A program made the translations under genes and the position numbers. Source: Streptomyces thinghirensis (GTDB taxonomy: Bacteria > Actinomycetota > Actinomycetia > Streptomycetales > Streptomycetaceae). Taken from it: 64,000 nt of DNA. Position 1 is the stretch's first letter; every line of letters starts with the position of its first letter. Shown here one piece after another: positions 19,573 through 30,078 of this stretch. The notes below the pieces were generated by a model. That model was given only the letters and a program-made list of their open reading frames with translations, was not told where the DNA came from and did not search any database. The DNA is taken from the NCBI GenBank assembly GCA_021502835.1, contig JAKFGP010000027.1, positions 9,030 through 73,029 of the forward strand. Direction: 5' to 3'.

Positions 19573-20103
19573 CCCCCACCACTGGCGGGTCTGGCGTGGT
19601 CGCCGCCGCGGAGCTGGTCCACAGCGTGCGTGAGCAGCGGCTCCAGCACGGCGAGGCCGTCCTTCACCCCCGCCGGAGGAACCCGGCAGGTTGACGATCA
19701 GCGTGCCGCCCGCCACTCCGGCCAGGCCCCGGGAGAGCACCGCCGGTCGGCACCTTGTCCCGGCCGTACGCCCGGACGGCCTCCGCGATGCCGGGGACCT
19801 CGTAGTCGATCACCGCCCGGGTCGCCTCGGGGGTGCGGTCGGTGGGCGAGATGCCGGTACCGCCGGTGGTGACGACCACGTCGTAGCCCGCCTCGGCGCC
19901 CGCTCGCAGGGCGGCCTCGACGGGGTCGCCGTCGGGGACGACCTGCGGGCCGTCGACGGCGAAGCCGAAGCGGCGCAGGCCCTCGGCGATCAGCGGCCCG
20001 CCCTTGTCCTCGTAGACCCCGGCGGCGGCCCGCCGGAGGCGGTGACCACGAGGGCGCTGTACGGCGCGAGGAGGGCGCCCCCGATCGGTCCGTCCAGTGT
20101 CAT
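19562..20103 (-). CDS. mog: MogA/MoaB-family molybdopterin adenylyltransferase
   Basis: Molybdenum-cofactor enzyme that adenylates molybdopterin. The start ATG at 20103 overlaps the moaC stop (ATGA): [20 protein letters not shown]. Frame breaks near 20030, 19740 and 19680 interrupt [20 protein letters not shown], then [20 protein letters not shown], the substrate-binding motif, and [27 protein letters not shown]. It ends in [20 protein letters not shown]. About 175 residues is usual. Tight coupling with moaC and glp supports its function. Confidence 0.88.
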
Positions 20104-20618
20104 GCCCGGCTCCAGTCGCCCGACTTGCCGCCCGTCTTCTCCTCCACGCGCACGTCCGTGATGACCGCTCCCTTGTCGACCGCCTTGACCATGTCGATCA
20201 CGGTGAGCGCGGCGACGGGAGACCGCGGTGAGCGCCTCCATCTCGACACCCGTGCGATCCGTCGTGCGCACCGTGGCGGTGATCTCCACGGCGTCGTCCG
20301 CGACCGACAGGTCCAGTTTCACACCGGAGACCGACACGGGTGGCACAAGGGGATCAGGTCCGGGTGCGTTTGGCGCCCATGATGCCCGCGATGCGCGCGG
20401 TGGCGAGGGCGTCGCCCCTGGGGGACCCCTCGCCGCGCAGCAGCTCGACCACACGGGCGCGACCAAGGACGCGTCCGCTCGCGCGCGCGGTGCGTGCGGT
20501 CACTTTGGCGGACAGTCGCCGACCATCCGGGCGGCGCCCGCCTCGTCGATGTGCGTGAGCCGGTCCTGCGGGTCGTGCGCGTCCTGGCCGTGGTGCGGGG
20601 TCGGTCCTGCGTACTCAT
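20100..20618 (-). CDS. moaC: Cyclic pyranopterin monophosphate synthase MoaC
   Basis: Second enzyme of molybdopterin synthesis. The start ATG at 20618 gives [10 protein letters not shown], then [14 protein letters not shown]. Continuing across frames: [49 protein letters not shown] and [20 protein letters not shown], ending [12 protein letters not shown]. The LCHP and MEALTAVS motifs are diagnostic. Three or more frame breaks occur. The stop overlaps the mog start. Confidence 0.9.
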
Positions 20619-20704
20619 GCTTGTGTGGCGCTCCCGGTCCGGGCCCGGCGCGGTGCGGCGCGTGGGCCTGCTGTGCGCGACACGGTACCGCCAAGCGGGC
20701 CGGG

Positions 20705-22072
20705 TCAGCCGAGCAGGACCACCTCGACGTCGGCGCCGGGCTCGACGGACTCGGTGTCCTCGGGGACGACGATCAGCGCGTCGGCGTGCGCGAGGGCGGC
20801 CACGAGGTGGGCGCCCGAGCCGCCGACCGGGGTGACCGATCCGTCGGCGTAACTGCCGCGCAGGAACTGCCGGCGTCCCTTCGGCGAGGTCAGCGCCTTC
20901 CCGCGGCCAGGGACGCGGTGGTCGTCGGGCGGTGGACGTCGGCGAGGCCCATGAGGGTGCGGATCGCGGGGCGGACGAACAACTCGAAGGAGACGTACGA
21001 CGACACCGGGTTGCCGGGCAGGGCGAGCAGCGGGGTGTGGTCGGGGCCGATGGAGCCGAAGCCCTGGGGCTTGCCGGGCCGCATTGGCGAGCTTGCGGAA
21101 GTCCACGCCGCGCCAGGCTCGTCCTCGTCGGCGACGTGCGCCAGCGCCTCCTTGACCACGCCGTACGCCCCGACGCTCACACCGCCGGTGGTGACCATCA
21201 GGTCGGCGCGGACCAACTGGTCCTCGATGGTGGACCGCAGGGTCTCGGCGTCGTCGGCGACGGCGCCCACGCGGCAGGCGATGGCGCCGGCGTCGCGGGC
21301 GGCCGCGGTGAGGGCGAAGCTGTTGGAGTCGTAGATCTGGCGCTGGGCCAGTTCCTCGTCGGGCTGGACGAGTTCGCTGCCGGTCGAGAGCACCACCACG
21401 CGGGGGCGCGGGCGGGACGCGGACCCTGCCCCGGCCGATCGCGGCGAGCAGCGCGATTTGCGGCGGGCCGAGGACCGTGCCGGCCTCCAGGGCGCGGCTC
21501 GCCCGACTTGACGTCGCTGCCCTTCGCGCGGACGTGCGCGCGTACCTCGGCCGGGCAAAAAAAAAAAAAAAGGGTACACGTGGACCTGGCCCTCGGCGTC
21601 CTCGGGGGCCAGGCTGCGGGCGCGCATGCCGGCCACCGGGCCCTCGCCGAGCCCGCCGTCGGTCCACTCGACGGGGACGACGGTCTCGGCGCCGGGCGGC
21701 AGCGGGGCGCCCGTCATGATGCGGGGCGGGCCTGGCCGGGGCCCACGGACGGCGGGTCGGCCTGGCCGGCGGCGACGTCCCCGACGACGACCAGGGGCGG
21801 GCGGGGAACTCCCGCTCGCGCCCGCGACATCGGCGACCCGCACCGCGTACCCGTCCATGGAGCTGTTGTCGAACGGCGGCAGGGAGAGCGGCACCGTGAT
21901 GTCGTCGACCAGGACGCAGCCTGGGCGTCGAGCAGGTTCAGCTCGATGGGTTCCAGGGGGCGGACGGTGGTGAGGATGTCGTCCAGGTGGTCCTGCACCG
22001 ACCACAGCCGGTCCGGACCGAAGTCCGCGGGGGGCGTGGTCGTGGCCGGTGTCAGGTGCCGGTGCTGCTCAA
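20705..22072 (-). CDS. glp: Gephyrin-like molybdotransferase Glp (MoeA family)
   Basis: MoeA-family protein. In actinobacteria the copy in this position (Glp) is linked to cell division through its membrane partner GlpR/SepX as well as to cofactor chemistry. It starts near a TTG at 22072, 5 bp after galU; a frame break follows at once. Text: RLWSVQDHLDDILTTVRPL, DAQGCVLVDDITVPLSLPPF, DNSSMDGYAVRVADVAGASG, GPPQIALLAAIGRGRV, DSNSFALTAAARDAGA, MVTTGGVSVGAYGVVKEA, LALPGNPVSSYVSFELFV and ALIVVPEDTESVEPGADVEV. A run of 15 A (21557-21571) replaces part of domain III with Phe codons. Seven or more breaks are present. Confidence 0.88.
21557..21571. repeat. 15-base A homopolymer inside glp
   Basis: Fifteen consecutive A on the + strand sit in a GC-rich gene. 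On the coding strand they give a run of Phe codons in a conserved region where relatives have a mixed Pro/Ala/Arg loop. See the corresponding finding. Confidence 0.95.
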
Positions 22073-22077
22073 CGTCC

Positions 22078-22988
22078 TACATCTCCTCGGCTACGTAACT
22101 GCGAAGCCAGGTCCGGAAGTCCGGGCCCAGGTCTTCACGTTCGCACGCGAGTCTGACAATGGCACGCAGATAGTCGCCGCGGTCGCCGAGCCATGCTAGC
22201 GGCGGCCCTTGAAGACGACGCCGTGCACCGGGCCGCCGACCTTCGTCCTCGGCGAGCTGCTGGAGGGCGTCGGTCAGCTGGATCTGCCGCGCGCGGCTGG
22301 GCTCGGTCTTGCGGAGTATGTCGAAGATGTGGGGTCGAGCACATAGCGGCCGATGATGGCGTAGTTGGAGGGGGCGTCGGCCGCGTCGGGCTTTGACCAG
22401 TCCGCCGACCTTGACGACGTCGCCGTCCTCGGTGCTCTCACGGCCGCGCAGCCGTAGAGGTGGATCTGCTCGGGCGCGACCTCCATGAGGGCGATGACGC
22501 TGCCGCCGTACTGCTCCTGGACCTCGATCATGCGCTGCAGCAGCGGGTCGCGCGGGTCGATCAGGTCGTCGCCGAGCAGAACCGCGAAGGGCTCGTTGCC
22601 GACGTGCGGGGCGGCGCACAGCACGGCGTGGCCGAGGCCCTTGGGGTCGCCCTGGCGAACGTAGTGGATCATGGCGAGGTCGCTGGACTCTGTGACCTTG
22701 GCCAGCCGGCTCGCGTCGCCCTTCTTCTGGAGGGCGGACTCCAGTTCGTAGTTGCGGTCGAAGTGGTCCTCCAGGGGCGCTGTTGCGGCCCGTGACCATG
22801 AGGACGTCGCCGAGGCCCGCGGTCACGGCCTCTTCGACCACCGTACTGGATCGCCGGCTTGTCGACGACCGGCAGCATCTCCTTGGGAGTGGCTTTGGTG
22901 GCCGGCAGGAACCGGGTACCGAGCCCGGCTGCGGGGATGACAGCCTCGTTGATCCTGGGGTGGGACTGAGCTCGGCGCGCGCCACCAT
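22078..22988 (-). CDS. galU: UTP-glucose-1-phosphate uridylyltransferase
   Basis: Makes UDP-glucose. The N-terminal nucleotide-binding motif, [20 protein letters not shown], lies just inside, followed by [20 protein letters not shown]. Then [56 protein letters not shown] and [19 protein letters not shown]. It ends [14 protein letters not shown]. The ATG at 22988 is the best start, but a frame break separates it from the conserved text. Further breaks lie near 22850, 22780, 22440 and 22390. First gene of the galU-glp-moaC-mog-GNAT operon. Confidence 0.9.
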
Positions 22989-23068
22989 ATCCGGTGCCAA
23001 TAGGGAGAATCTGTGGACCCGATCATTGGCGCTCATATGAGCGCATTAGCGAGGTACGGGAGCGACCT

Positions 23069-23687
23069 TTGAGTCACATCGGACCTATTGGCCAGCCTGA
23101 CAAGCGGACGTTGCGGCGGAGTTCCTCGCGGTGAGGAACAGGCTGACGGCCGATGACGTGCGAGAAGCGGCGGACCTGCTGGCCGCACGAGCGCTCGCGA
23201 TGCCGGAGGTGGCGCAGGCGCGCGCCGGGCGGCATACGTCTCCGTGGGCGCCGAACCGGGCACCCTCACGCTCCTGGATCGCGCTGCGCGCGCGGGGTGC
23301 GCGTCCTGCCGGCCGGCGCTGCTGCCGGACAACGACCTGGACTGGGGTGAGTACGCCGGGGAGGACTCCTCGCGGTCGTGCGGCACGGCGGGCGGATGGC
23401 CCTGTCCGAGCCCGCCGGCCGGCGCCTGGGGCCGGAGGCGGTGACGGAGGCCGACGTCGTGCTGCTGCCGGGTCTGGCGGTCGACGGGCGCGGCCCGCGG
23501 CTGGGGCGCGGCGGCGGGTCGTGACGACCGGGTCCTCGCGCGTCTGGACCGGGCGGGCAGCGTCCCGCGCTGCTGGTCCTGCTGTACGACTCGGAGGTCG
23601 TCGCGCACGTCCCCACCGAGCCCCACGACCGGCCGGTGGACGCGGTGGCTACGCCGTCGGGGGTGTGCAGTGTTCACGCGCGCGTGA
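23069..23687 (+). CDS. 5-formyltetrahydrofolate cyclo-ligase
   Basis: Converts 5-formyl-THF to methenyl-THF with ATP. The start TTG at 23069 reads LSHIGPIGQPDKRTLRR; a frame break at about 23126 then leads to VRNRLTADDVREAADLLAAR, ALAMPEVAQARA, YVSVGAEPGTLTLLD, RVLLPALLPDNDLDWGEYAG, ADVVLLPGLAVDGRG and LGRGGGSYDRVLARL, the ATP-binding GGGxYD-type motif. It continues LYDSEVVAHVPTEPHDRPVD and ends uncertainly near 23687. It is divergent from galU with 80 bp between starts, the usual Streptomyces arrangement. Confidence 0.88.
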
Positions 23688-23730
23688 GTCCGGGGGGTGC
23701 GCGGGTGCACGCGCGCAGGTTCGAGCCGGT

Positions 23731-23750
23731 CCTCCACGCGCGCGTGGAGG
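23731..23750. terminator. Perfect 20-bp palindrome between convergent genes
   Basis: CCTCCACGCGCGCGTGGAGG is its own reverse complement. It lies between the ends of the cyclo-ligase gene and the penicillin acylase gene, so a shared terminator is likely. A related CACGCGCGCGTG core occurs at about 23675-23686 and a partial copy at 23708-23716. Confidence 0.55.
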
Positions 23751-23773
23751 GGCCGCTTCGGGTCAGTCGTCGG

Positions 23774-26559
23774 CTACGGCTTCAGCACCAGCGTGTCGCT
23801 CGTGCTGTCGTCGACCGCCTCCTGGAGAAGGCCCACGGCAGCAGTTTCCTTGGCCCACTTGTCCGTCTGATCCGTGTAGTGGGCGCTGTAGGCGTGTCCG
23901 GAGGCGCCGGTGAGGTTGATCCACCGCGACTTGTCGAGGTCGCCGAGGTTGACCACCATCCGCATCGACGGCACCCACACCACGCCGTAGCCGCCGGCCG
24001 CGTTCCAGCCGGAGGCGTTGACCGCCGCCTCGCCGCCGCTGAGCTTCCACGGGCCGGCGCGTTGAGGGCGTACTTCAGGAAGCCGGGGCCCTCGGTGCCC
24101 AGGGTCTGGTTCTTCAGGAACAGGCGGTGCAGCCGGCCCCGCAGTTCCAGGTGTCGATGTCCTTCGCCGAGCTTGGCGGTCAGCTCCAGGCGGGCGTCGA
24201 TTATGGCCTGCTTGAAGAGATCGTCGCGGTTGTGGTCGGCGCCCTTGCGGGTGCCGGAGGCGGGCGTCGTCCACCAGTCGCTCTTGGGCTTGTCCATCAG
24301 GGTGCGGACGACCTCGAACCAGCGGTCGCCGCCGTCCGGCTGCGCCTGGTCGGCATCCCGCTGGCCGCACTCGCGGACCTTGTTCGGTCCCGTCCGCGGG
24401 TCCGGTGGTGTTGACCGGGTCGACCCACAGGCACTGGCCCTCGACCCGCAGCCCTTGGGCAGCTTGTTGCCGAAGGCGAGCTTGAGGACGTTGCGCCACA
24501 CGGCGTTGAAGTAGGCGGCGGCCGCCGAGTCGGCGTCCTGGTGTAGTCCCAGTCCTCCAGCAGCTTCTGCGCCTCGCGGACGTCCTTGTCCCCGACGTCG
24601 ATCTTCAGCAGCTGGGGGACGAGTAGCAAGCTATCTCGCTGCTGCTGTCCAGCTGCATCTGGCGCATGTCGTCGGTGGAGATCTTGCCGCCGTCCTTGGA
24701 TCTTCTGCTCGATCAGGAGGTGATCCGTTGGCTGCGGTGCCGTAGCCCCAGTCCGTGGTCAGGCGTGTACGGGTACTCGTCCGCGTCGACGACGGCCTGG
24801 TTGGCGGTCACGATGTAGCCGCGTTCCGGGTCGTACTCGTACGGCAGCTCGTCCGGGTCGATGTACTCGCCGGTCCAGCGGTACTCGGAGGTCCAGCCCG
24901 GTGCCGGGACCGAACCGTCGTGGTCCTCCGCGCGCACCGGGATCTTGCCGGGCAGCGTGTAGCCGATGTGCTCCGCGTCGGCGTAGACGAGGTTCTGCGA
25001 GGGCACGTCGAACAGGGCGGCGGCCTCGCGGAAGGCGTCCCAGTCCTTAGCCCGGTCCATCGCGAAGACGGCGTCCATGGTGGTGCGCGGCGTCCAGCGC
25101 GGTCCAGCGCAGCGACGCTGCAGCCGTCGCCACGGTCGGGGGCGGCGGTGTCGACGGTGGCCTTCTTGCCGACCTTCACGAGCTCGTCGTCGCGGTCGGA
25201 GTGCAGGGGGGCCGTCTGTTGGTCTCGCGTACGACGATCTCTTGGACTCGCCGCCGGCGACCTTGATGGTCTCCCGCGCGTCTCGAAGGGGACCACCTCG
25301 CCGTCGTACTCGGCAGCCGCTGCCGGTGATCTTCCCGAGGTAGAGTCGGAGACGTCGACGCCGGAGTTGGTCAGCTCCCAGGCGATGTCCTGGCGGCCGA
25401 CGACCACGCCGGGCATGCCCGGCGAAGGTGTAGCCGGCGACGTCGTACTGGCACTCGCGAGACGCTGCGGCAGTGCAGGCTCCATCTGGTACCAGACGGA
25501 CGGCAGCGACGGCGAAGGTGCGGGTCGTTGGCCAGCAGCGGCTTGCCGGTGATGGTGTGCTCGCCGGAGACGACCCAGGAGTTGGAGCCGATGCCGTTGC
25601 CGTTCACGCCGACGGCGGTGGGCAGGTCGCCCAGGACGTCCTGGAGACCGGCCAGTTGGCCCTGCAGGGCGTTGCCCGTACCTGCGCCCGTGCCGGTACC
25701 GGCCCCGATGCCATTGCCCGTGCTCGCCCGTGCCGGTGCTCCGTGCCCGTGCCGGACGAGGAGTCGTCGCCACCGACGTGCTGCCGCCGTCGAACGTCTC
25801 GGTCAGCTCGTCGTACTGGCTCCTCCTGGACGATCGCCTGGTTCCGGTCGTACGTGGTACGCCGGATACAGGTCGGCGATCTGCTTGGGACCGAGGCGCC
25901 GGTCATCAGGGCCCGTCGACCTCGTCCTGCATGTTGCCGCGGCTGGTCCCAGGCCATCGCCTTCAGCCAGGCCACCGAGCCGACTGGCGTCCACTCCTGC
26001 GGCTTGTAGTCGTTGGTGAAGCCGAGGGCGGCGTACTCCAGGGAGATGTCCGCGCCGTCCTTGCCCTCCAGGTAGGAGTGACGCCCTTGGCGTACGCCTG
26101 AGGTACTTCTTGGTGGAGTCCGACAGCTTCTCGTCGTACTCTTCCGCACCCGGTGCCAGCCCGCGTGCGCAGGAACTCGTTGTTGTCGACCTGGCCCTTG
26201 CCGAACATCTCCGACAGTGCCTGGAGGTCAGTGGCGGCGCACGTCCATCCTGTAGAACCGGTCCTGCGCCCTGGACGTAGCCCCGCGCCATGAACAGGTC
26301 CTCGCCGGAGGAGGCGTAGATCTGCGGGATGCCGTAGTCGTCGCGCTTGACGTCGACCGGCCCCGACAGGCCCTCCAGCGTGATCGAGCCCTTGGTCTGC
26401 GGGAAGGACGCGCGGACGGTGCTGATGGACCAGTACGCCCTGTAGACGAGGTGCCGCCGATGATGGCGCAGAACCAGCACGAGGACGAACAGGCGCCCTT
26501 GCGCCCCTCTTCCCGCCGGACTAGTTGGGCTGCCGACCCGTAGGTGTTGGTGGGGGCAC
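23774..26559 (-). CDS. Penicillin acylase family Ntn-hydrolase, membrane-anchored
   Basis: Amidase of the penicillin acylase (N-terminal nucleophile) family; its substrate may be an acyl-homoserine lactone, beta-lactam or peptide. The start is near GTG 26559. An N-terminal anchor helix (VLVLCAIIGG, then YRAYWSISTVRASFPQT) precedes the alpha chain: ITLEGLSGPVDVKRDDYGIP, YASSGEDLFMARGYVQAQDR. A Gly/Thr-rich linker precedes the processing site NGIGSNSWVVSGEHTITGKP, where Ser of GSNSW would be the beta-chain nucleophile, then LLANDPHL. The C-terminus is VVNLGDLDKSRWINLTGASG. Ten or more frame breaks occur. About 925 codons is normal. Confidence 0.85.
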
Positions 26560-26810
26560 GCTGTTCCGTTGTCCCAATCAATGAGCGGCAGGGGCGGGCT
26601 GTGCTTGTACCGAACGCTGGAGCAACTGGTAGGCGCAGGCCCACGCCCCTTGACGCGGAGTCGGGTACCGGCGGGCACGGGCGTTCGATCTCGCCGCCGA
26701 GCGTCAAGAAATCGTCGGAGCATAGGTAACGCAACGGAAGCAGTTGTCCGCAGAGCACTGGGTCTCGTGTGCCATGGGGTGCTTTTTCGCACCGGCGCGG
26801 GAGGCACTCG

Positions 26811-26850
26811 TCCGTGCCGCGATCCGCACCGTGGTCCGTGCCGCGATCCG
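26811..26850 (+). repeat. Short tandem repeat in the acylase-antiporter intergenic region
   Basis: TCCGTGCCGCGATCCG occurs at 26811-26826 and again at 26835-26850, period 24. The surrounding 26560-26878 stretch separates divergent genes and contains no convincing gene. It must hold both promoters, but I see no clear boxes. Confidence 0.8.
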
Positions 26851-26878
26851 TGCTGTGCGCCAGGGAAGGGAACGGCCG

Positions 26879-28490
26879 CTGACTGTCCACCACCTCAACC
26901 AGCTCCTGCCCGTCTGCCTGCTCGTCCTGCTCATCGCCGGGCGGCGGTCCGGATCTCCCGCGCAGCGGGCTCCCCAGCCCGCTCGTCTACCTGGCGATCG
27001 GCGTCGCCACGGGCCAGGACGGCATCGGCGACATCCGGTTCGACGACGCCGAACTCGTCCAGGTCATCGGGCACGCCGCCCTGGTCGTGATCCTGGCCGA
27101 GGGCGGTCTCGGCACGAAGTGGAAGGAGGTGAAACCGGCCCTGCCGGCCGCCTCCGCACTGGCGCTGGCTGGGGTCGCGGTCAGCGTCGGCGTGACCAGG
27201 CCGCGGGCGCGCACTACCTGACCGGGCTGGAGTGAAGGCAGGCGCCGATCGTCGGTGCGGTGGTGTCCTCCACGGACGCGGCGGCCGTCTTCGGTGCTGC
27301 GCCGGATCCCGCCGCCCTCGCGGATAGTGGGCACCCTGAGGCCGAGTCGGGCTTCAACGACGCCCCGGTGGTCATCCTGGTGGTCGCCTTCTCCACGGCC
27401 GGCCCGATCGAGCACTGGTACGCGCTGCTGGGCGAGATCGCCATGGAGCTGGTCATCGGCGCGGCCATCGGACTCGCGGTCGGCTGGCTGGGGGTCGCGC
27501 TGGGACTGAAGCACGTGGCGCTGCCCGCCTCCGGCCTCTACCCCATCGCCGTCATGTCGATACGCCGTCGCGGCCTACGCGGCCGGTGCCATGGCCCACG
27601 GCAGTGGCTTCCTCGCCGTCTACCTCGCCTCGATGGTCATGGGCAACGCCCGGCTACGCCGCACCGGCCTGCCACCCGAGGGCTTCGCCGACGGGCTCGG
27701 CTGGCTCGCCCAGATCGGCATGTTCGTACTGCTCGGTCTGCTGGTCACCCCGCACGAGCTGGGCGACGACATCCTGCCCGCCCTGGTCATCGGGCTGGTG
27801 CTCACCATGGTGGCGCGCCCGCTGAGCGTCGTACTGTGCCTGGTGCCGTTCCGGGTGCCGTGTGGCAGGAGCAGGCCCTGATGTCCTGGGCCGGGCTGCG
27901 CGGCGCGGTGCCCATCGTCCTGGCGACGATCCCCTGGTGGAGGGCGTCGACGGCAGCCGCCGGATCTTCAACATCGTCTTCGTCCTGGTCGTCGTCTACA
28001 CCCTGGTCCAGGGGCCGACCCTGCCGTGGCTGGCCCGCAAGCTGCGCCTGGGCAAGGGGACGAGGGCCGCCGACCTCGGCATCGAGTCGGCGCCCCTGGA
28101 ATGGCTGCGCGGGCATCTGCCGTCCGTCACGATCCCCGAGGGTTCGAGGATGCACGGCGTCGAGGTCAGCGAGCTGCGGCTGCCGACCGGGGCCGCCGTC
28201 ACGCTGGTCGTCCGCGACGGGAAGTCGTTCGTGCCGCTGCCCACGACGGGCTGCGGCGCGGGGACGAACTCCTCGTGGTCGCCACCGACCCCGTCCGGGA
28301 CGCCGCCGAGGCGCGGCTGCGCGCGGTCGGCCACGGCGGCAAGCTGGCCGGCTGGCTGGGCACCGGAGACACCAGCGGCAGTCACAGGCGCGCGGAGAGG
28401 CGAGCGCGGGTGTGGGGCAGGGGCAGGTGTGCGGCAATCGCAGGCGTGAAAGAGAGGGAGTGCGCGCTGTCACAGGTTGCCCCCTCTTGA
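26879..28490 (+). CDS. Potassium (or sodium)/proton antiporter with TrkA_C domain
   Basis: CPA1-type cation/proton antiporter. Conserved text begins TVHHLNQLLPV at 26882. The first codon in this frame is CTG, so a base is probably missing or changed; relatives start MTVHHLNQLL. Membrane segments include LVYLAIGVATGQDGIGDIRF, LVVILAEGGLGTKWKEVKPA, GAVVSSTDAAAVF and AESGFNDAPVVILVVAFSTA (the NDAP ion-binding motif), and MSWAGLRGAVPIVLATIP. The cytosolic C-terminal TrkA_C-like part reads LPSVTIPEGSRMHGVEVSEL and RRGDELLVVATDPVRDAAEA. It ends about 28490; frame breaks make the exact stop uncertain. Confidence 0.87.
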
Positions 28491-28694
28491 TCCCCTGTAC
28501 GATGAAGGCGGCACCTGATCGAACCAACTCTGCCTGAAGCAGAGCTGGCGCGACCGTATGGCGGCCGGCACGCCCCCCTCCCCAACCGGGCTCCGGCATC
28601 TACCGCAGTCCGCGCAGAGGACAGCTCTCGGCGCTCCCGCACGGCGACAGCCGCGAGGCGGACCGCGCTACCAGGCGGCAGAAAGGCACGGGCC

Positions 28695-30044
28695 GTGGCA
28701 TCCACGGTCACCCCGTCGAAGAAGTCGCCGGAGGGGCGCAGCACACCGCGCCCGGCTCCGCCCGCCCCGGATACGGACAGCTGCTGCGCACCGCTGGCGC
28801 CTGGACGTTCCTGCTCCCCGGCTTCGCGGCACGCCAGCCCTTCGCCATGCTGACGCTCTCCATCGTGCTGCTCGTGCAGCACACCACCGGCTCCTACGGC
28901 GTCGCGGGCGCCGTCGCGGCCGTCACCGGCGTCGCCATGGCCGTGTTCGCCCCTACACCGGCCGGCTCGCCGACCGCTACGGACAGCGCGCCGTCCTGCT
29001 CCCCCGGCGTGCTCGTGCACGCCGCGTCCGGTCTGATCCTGACCGCCCTCGCGCTCGCGGACGCACCCCTGTGGGCGCTGTTCGTGGCGGCCGTGCCCAC
29101 CGGTGCCTCGGTGCCGCAGGGTCGGGCCCATGGTGCGCGCCCGCTGGGGGCGTGAAGCTCAAGGGCTCTCCCTGATGGGCACGGCGGCCGCCTTCGAGTC
29201 CGTCACGGACGAGCTGACCTTCGTCCTCGGCCCGCTGATCGCCACCGCCCTGTGCACGACCGTCGCACCCGGCCGCGGGCCTGGTCACGGAGGCGGCGCT
29301 CACCCTGGTGGGCGGTCTGCTGTTCGCCGCGCAGAAGAGCACCCAGCCGACGGTCGGCCGAGCCGACGGCGACCACGCGCGCGTGGAGCACGTTCCGGCG
29401 CTGCGCATCCCCGGGGTGCGCGTCCTGATCGTGGTCTTCCTGGGGCATCGGTTCCGTCTTCGGCGGCATGCAGGTCTCGCTGGCCGCGTTCACCGAGTCG
29501 ATCGGCGAGCCCGGGCTGAACGGCGTCCTGTACGGGATCTTCGCCGCGGGCAACATGCTCTCCGGCCTAGCCTGCGGCGCCATCGCCTGGAAGATCGCCC
29601 CGCAGCGGCGCCTCCTGGTCGGCTACACCGCCCTCGCGCTGACCGCGTCCGGGCTGTGGGCCGCGCACTCGGTGCTCGTACTGGCCGGCCTCGGCCTGCT
29701 CGTCGGCATGTGCATCGCGCCCGCCCTCATCACCGGCTACACGCTGGTCGAGGGGCTGGTCCCGGCCGGCGCCCGCACCGAGGCCTTCACCTGGCTGACC
29801 GGCGCCGTGGCACTCGGCCAGGCGGCGGCCGTGACCGTCTCCGGGCAACTGGAGGACCGGTTCTGGGACGGCGCCGGGTTCCTGGTGCCGATGGGCGGCA
29901 CCGTGCTCGCTGGCGACGCTGGTGGCGCTGCGATCGCGGCTGGAGACCCGGCCCCGGGGGCGTACGGTCGCACGTGGCGTCGGTCACCGCGAGCACGCCA
30001 AGTGGACTGATCCGCCGGAATACGTCACTATGGATCGTCGTTAG
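28695..30044 (+). CDS. MFS transporter
   Basis: Major facilitator permease, substrate unknown. The start GTG at 28695 gives VASTVTPSKKSPEG. Twelve-helix text follows across frames: AMLTLSIVLLVQHTTGSYGV, APYTGRLADRYGQRAVLLP (the MFS loop 2-3 motif), LILTALALADAPLWALFVAA, GTAAAFESVTDELTFVLGPL, GGMQVSLAAFTESIGEPGLN, LLVGYTALALTASGLW and LVGMCIAPALITGYTLVEGL. The C-terminal tail ends HAKWTDPPEYVTMDRR at 30044. The stop overlaps the left arm of the CIRCE-like repeat. Four or more breaks are present. Confidence 0.87.
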
Positions 30045-30067
30045 CACTCATCGAGTGAGAGTGCCAG
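30041..30067 (+). promoter_or_regulatory. CIRCE-like inverted repeat before fmdB
   Basis: TTAGCACTC (30041-30049), nine bases, then GAGTGCCAG (30059-30067). The HrcA-binding CIRCE consensus is TTAGCACTC-N9-GAGTGCTAA: the left arm and spacing are exact and the right arm matches 7 of 9. The repeat lies 12 bp before the fmdB start and overlaps the end of the MFS gene. Confidence 0.6.
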
Positions 30068-30078
30068 GAGGAAGACAA

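Noticed and set aside
21557..21571. A-tract as a transcription terminator
   Set aside because: It lies in the middle of a conserved coding region with no hairpin before it.
26744..26880. N-terminal extension MSAEHWVSCAMG... of the antiporter
   Set aside because: It lies over the tandem repeat, has no family similarity, and homologues start at the TVHHLNQLL position.
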